DNA of 64,000 nucleotides from UBA7985 sp002690455 (GTDB taxonomy: Bacteria; Pseudomonadota; Alphaproteobacteria; UBA7985): contig CBFIIW010000009.1 in assembly GCA_965662775.1 (NCBI GenBank), positions 1 through 64,000 of the forward strand, given 5' to 3'. Positions within the stretch are counted from its first letter, which is position 1. Each line of letters opens with the position of its first letter. This document shows positions 61,136 to 64,000 of the stretch, in pieces. Both the position numbers and the translations under genes were made by a program. The notes beneath the pieces were generated by a model, which saw nothing but the letters and a program-made list of their open reading frames with translations, was not told the origin of the DNA and did no database searches.

Positions 61136-62446
61136 ATGAACCAGATCGACACTCATCAAATCAACGCCATGGGTTCCCCGGAGGCGACCGGGCTGGCCCA
61201 CTGGCAGGCGCGCGCCGCCGAAGTGCTCCCTGCCGCCGGCTTTGGTAATTTCGATCCCGGCGTGATTCTCGCGCGCGGTCAGGGTAGCCGCGTCTGGGAC
61301 GAGGACGGCAACGAGTTCATCGACCTGCTCATCGGTTCCGGACCTATGATCCTCGGGCACGGCAATGAGGAAGTTGCCGGCGCCGTCGCTGAGCAGATGG
61401 GTCGTGGGCTGACGTTCTTCACAAACAATAGCGCCGGCATCGCGCTGGCTGAACAGATCGTTGAGGATATGGCCTGCGCTGAGCAGGTCCGCTACGTCTC
61501 AACGGGGGGCGAGGCGGATATGTACGCCATGCGGTTGGTCCGTGCCTTCACCGGGCGTGATAAGATCCTGAAGTTCGAGGGCGGATATCACGGCATGTCA
61601 GCCGAGGCGCTGATGTCACTGGCCCCCCAGCAATTGGTCAACTTCCCCAATGCCGTTCCTGATAGCGCCGGAATTCCGCGTAGTGTCGAAGAGAGCATGG
61701 TCATCGCCCCCTACAACGACCTGGACGCCGTGCGGCAGTTGCTCGACCAGTTCGAGGGCGAGGTCGCAGGAATCATTGTTGAGCCGCTGCAGCGAATCCT
61801 GGCGCCTGCTGAGGGCTTCCTCGATGGCTTGCGTGAGGAAGCGACCCGTCGCGGGATCGTGCTGATTTTCGACGAGGTGGTGACGGGCTACCGCTTCACT
61901 TATCATGGCGCGCAGGCCTACTACGGGGTGACGCCAGACCTCTGTACGCTGGGCAAGATCATTGGTGGCGGCTTTCCGTTGGCTGCCATTGCCGGCCGGG
62001 CCGATATCATGGCGCATTTCGATAAAAGTCGTGTGGGCGCTGATGGCTTCACCATGCAGGTTGGCACACTATCCGGAAACCCGGTGGCATCTGTGGCGGG
62101 CCTGAAGACCATGGAGATCCTCCGTCGACCCGGGGTCTATGACGCGATGGCGGCCAAGGGGCGGGCCATAATGGGGGCCTATACGGAACACCTCGGTGCA
62201 GCAGGGATCGACCACCAGATCGTTGGTGAGCCCTGGCTGTTCGACTGTGTGTTCTCAGCGCATGCCGTGATTGATTACCGCGGCGTTCTGGGGGGAGACG
62301 CCGACCTTGCAAAAGCTTTTAACCGCTCGATGAGGCAGAGCGGGCTACTTAAAGCGGACGCCAAGCTCTACACCCATGCGGCGTTGACCGATACTGATAT
62401 GGATCAGATCCTCAGCGCCGTGAAACAGGCGGCCCGCAGCCTCTGA
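61136..62446 (+). CDS. Class III PLP aminotransferase (glutamate-1-semialdehyde aminotransferase-like)
   Basis: The 436-residue protein has the class III fold: YVSTGGEADMYAMRLVRAFTGR, then D246 in IFDEVVTGYRF and the PLP lysine K274 in LGKIIGGGFPLAAI. It resembles GSA aminomutase-like enzymes but the catabolic context suggests a transaminase or racemase acting on an amino acid or omega-amino acid. The motif STGGEADM differs from the usual NSGTEAVM of the family. GAGG lies before the ATG. It ends the 56-62 kb co-directional gene set, 30 bases before the convergent leuD. Confidence 0.85.
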   Translation: MNQIDTHQINAMGSPEATGLAHWQARAAEVLPAAGFGNFDPGVILARGQGSRVWDEDGNEFIDLLIGSGPMILGHGNEEVAGAVAEQMGRGLTFFTNNSAGIALAEQIVEDMACAEQVRYVSTGGEADMYAMRLVRAFTGRDKILKFEGGYHGMSAEALMSLAPQQLVNFPNAVPDSAGIPRSVEESMVIAPYNDLDAVRQLLDQFEGEVAGIIVEPLQRILAPAEGFLDGLREEATRRGIVLIFDEVVTGYRFTYHGAQAYYGVTPDLCTLGKIIGGGFPLAAIAGRADIMAHFDKSRVGADGFTMQVGTLSGNPVASVAGLKTMEILRRPGVYDAMAAKGRAIMGAYTEHLGAAGIDHQIVGEPWLFDCVFSAHAVIDYRGVLGGDADLAKAFNRSMRQSGLLKADAKLYTHAALTDTDMDQILSAVKQAARSL

Positions 62447-62476
62447 ACCCTGTCGGATGACTGGAAACCAATCGAA

Positions 62477-63088
62477 TCAGGCGGCCATGTGGGCCCAAGG
62501 ACGGTCGCTGCGATCGCCGTTTTCGAAAGTGGTGATATCGCCTTCGTGTTCCAGGGTCATGCCAACCGGATCGAGCCCTTCGAGCAGGCGGCGTTTGAGA
62601 CCTGCATCCAGCTCGAAGCGGATGATTTCGCCGTTCGGGCGTTCGATCGTCTGTTCTTCGACGCTGACGGCAATGGTTGAGGCCTGATTGGCGTCGGCCA
62701 TTAGCTTGTCGACCTGCTCCTGGGGCAGGCGGATCGGCAAAATCGAGTTGTTGAAGCAGTTGTTGTAAAAAATGTCTGCGAAGGTCGGGGCGACGATCAC
62801 TCGGAATCCCCAGTCCAGCAGTGCCCAGGGCGCGTGCTCACGAGAGCTACCGCAGCCGAAATTATCGCCTGCGACCAGAACCGAACTGTCCTGATACTGC
62901 GGCTGGTTGAGCGGGAAGCTATCGATGGTCTCACCCTCGGGCGTGCGGCGCATTTCGTCGAACAGGCCGATGGACAGGCCGGTGCGCTTGATCGTCTTCA
63001 AATACTGCTTGGGGATGATCATGTCGGTATCGACGTTGACCAGATTGAGCGGGGCGGCGATGCCGCGATGAGAAACCAGCTTATCCAT
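62477..63088 (-). CDS. leuD: 3-isopropylmalate dehydratase small subunit
   Basis: The 203-residue protein contains VDTDMIIPKQYLKTIKRTGL, then LVAGDNFGCGSSREHAPWALLDWGFRVIVAPTFADIFYNNCFNNSILPI, the swivelling domain of the aconitase-family small subunit. It pairs with LeuC to isomerise 2- to 3-isopropylmalate in leucine synthesis. ATG 63088. It lies 68 bases after leuC on the same strand. Confidence 0.97.
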   Translation of the reverse strand: MDKLVSHRGIAAPLNLVNVDTDMIIPKQYLKTIKRTGLSIGLFDEMRRTPEGETIDSFPLNQPQYQDSSVLVAGDNFGCGSSREHAPWALLDWGFRVIVAPTFADIFYNNCFNNSILPIRLPQEQVDKLMADANQASTIAVSVEEQTIERPNGEIIRFELDAGLKRRLLEGLDPVGMTLEHEGDITTFENGDRSDRPWAHMAA

Positions 63089-63156
63089 GGGGCTCTGTCT
63101 CTTTTCTCGTATTTCTTATGCTTGGGCGAGCGCCGCCGATCTCGCGGCGCGCGGGA

Positions 63157-64000
63157 TCAGAAGTCGCGAACGTCGGTCAGATGACCAGTGATCGCGGCGG
63201 CGGCGGCCATGGCCGGTGAGACCAGATGCGTGCGACCGCCGCGGCCCTGACGGCCTTCGAAGTTACGGTTGGAGGTAGAGGCGGCGCGCTCATCCACAGC
63301 CAGCTTGTCATCGTTCATAGCCAGACACATGGAGCAACCTGGCTCGCGCCAGTCGAAGCCGGCCTCGCGGAAGATGGCGGCGAGACCTTCTTCTTCTGCC
63401 TGAGCCTTCACCAGACCCGACCCCGGTACAACCATGGCACGCACGCCGTCCTTAACCCGGCGGCCTTTGGCAATCTCAGCGACTGCGCGCAGGTCTTCGA
63501 TGCGCCCGTTGGTGCAGGAGCCGATGAACACGGTATCCACGGCAACATCGCTCAGGCGTGCACCGGCGGTGAGGCCCATGTACTCCAGACTACGGGCCGC
63601 GGCGTCCCGCTTGTTGTCGTCCTCAAAGTCGTCGGGGTGCGGAACGTTACCCGTAATCGGTGCCACGTCCTCGGGCGAGGTGCCCCAAGTGACCATGGGG
63701 GGAATTTCGGCAGTATCGAGGGTGACGGTCTTGTCAAAGTGTGCGCCAGCGTCAGTCCGCAGCGACTTCCAGTATTCAACAGCCGCGTCCCAGCTGGCAC
63801 CCTGGGGAGCCAGCGGACGGCCCTTAAAGAATTCGAATGTCTTTTCATCCGGCGCGATCAGGCCTGCGCGCGCGCCGCCCTCGATTGACATGTTGCAGAT
63901 GGTCATCCGGCCCTCGACCGAAAGACCGCTAATAGCTTCACCAGCATATTCCATGACGTAGCCTGTACCGCCGGCAGTTCCGATCCGGCCGATGATGGCA
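63157..64000 (-). CDS. leuC: 3-isopropylmalate dehydratase large subunit, 3' portion (5' end outside window)
   Basis: The frame runs off the right edge; the first visible residues at the edge read IIGRIGTAGGTGYVMEYAG. The remaining domains show ICNMSIEGGARAG and TWGTSPEDV. The Fe-S cysteine motifs FIGSCTNGRIEDLR and EPGCSMCLAMNDDKL provide the three ligands, and the C-terminus reads SNRNFEGRQGRGGRTHLVSPAMAAAAAITG. An internal ATG at 63954 is not the start. It forms the isomerase with LeuD. Confidence 0.96.
   Translation of the reverse strand, partial: AIIGRIGTAGGTGYVMEYAGEAISGLSVEGRMTICNMSIEGGARAGLIAPDEKTFEFFKGRPLAPQGASWDAAVEYWKSLRTDAGAHFDKTVTLDTAEIPPMVTWGTSPEDVAPITGNVPHPDDFEDDNKRDAAARSLEYMGLTAGARLSDVAVDTVFIGSCTNGRIEDLRAVAEIAKGRRVKDGVRAMVVPGSGLVKAQAEEEGLAAIFREAGFDWREPGCSMCLAMNDDKLAVDERAASTSNRNFEGRQGRGGRTHLVSPAMAAAAAITGHLTDVRDF

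Noticed and set aside
1..64000. CRISPR array, insertion sequence or prophage
   Set aside because: No regular repeat-spacer array, transposase motif, terminal inverted repeats with target duplication or phage structural gene was seen.

Overview
The window looks like chromosomal DNA of a GC-rich, probably marine, alphaproteobacterium. The reasons are the housekeeping order rlpA-like, dacA, tmk, holB, metG, the hom and recJ neighbourhood, a short zinc-free type MetG, a PrtD-type secretion ATPase, and several genes for methylated osmolytes and betaines. No phage, insertion sequence, CRISPR array or rRNA was seen. This placement is inference; no 16S gene or database search was available.

Region by region. 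0-4 kb: end of a catabolic operon (racemase-like fragment, medium-chain dehydrogenase, M24 peptidase, hydantoinase-B-like subunit). 4-6.1 kb: a GntR/UTRA regulator divergent from an SsuD-like flavin monooxygenase. 6.2-11.2 kb: two exported proteins (Calx-beta-like and cadherin/RTX), an HGGG-type esterase, a YbjN protein and tRNA-Asn. 11.4-17.9 kb: envelope and replication or translation housekeeping genes. 17.9-31.4 kb: APH-like kinase, lipid kinase, RmuC, homoserine dehydrogenase, fatty acid desaturase, RecJ, AhcY, GST, GT39 membrane glycosyltransferase and RecO. 32-37 kb: a complete type I secretion operon (ABC, adaptor, TolC-like). 37.3-44.5 kb: a very large, divergent glutamate-synthase-like protein followed by a CysJ-like diflavin reductase. 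44.6-47.3 kb: gluconokinase, RhlE-type helicase and cold-shock protein. 47.5-62.4 kb: a catabolic region with a Rieske demethylase-type oxygenase, an RpiR regulator, a DMSP-lyase-like cupin, PsuG/PsuK, CIA30, a phytanoyl-CoA-dioxygenase-like protein, membrane urate hydroxylase PuuD, a carboxymuconolactone-decarboxylase-like protein, a dimethylglycine-dehydrogenase-like FAD/GcvT protein, a second dehydrogenase, an enolase-superfamily racemase or epimerase, and a class III aminotransferase. 62.4 kb to the end: leuD and the 3' part of leuC.

How the genes may work together. The most distinctive locus is the glutamate-synthase-like protein with an atypical cysteine cluster (CX5CX3C), about 250 extra C-terminal residues and no GltD beside it, but a diflavin NADPH reductase 14 bases downstream. 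I infer that the reductase is its electron donor. The 47-62 kb region reads as a set of demethylation and nitrogen-salvage functions acting on betaines, nucleosides and purines. The type I secretion operon has no substrate gene next to it; the RTX/cadherin protein at 8.5-10 kb is the only candidate substrate in the window.
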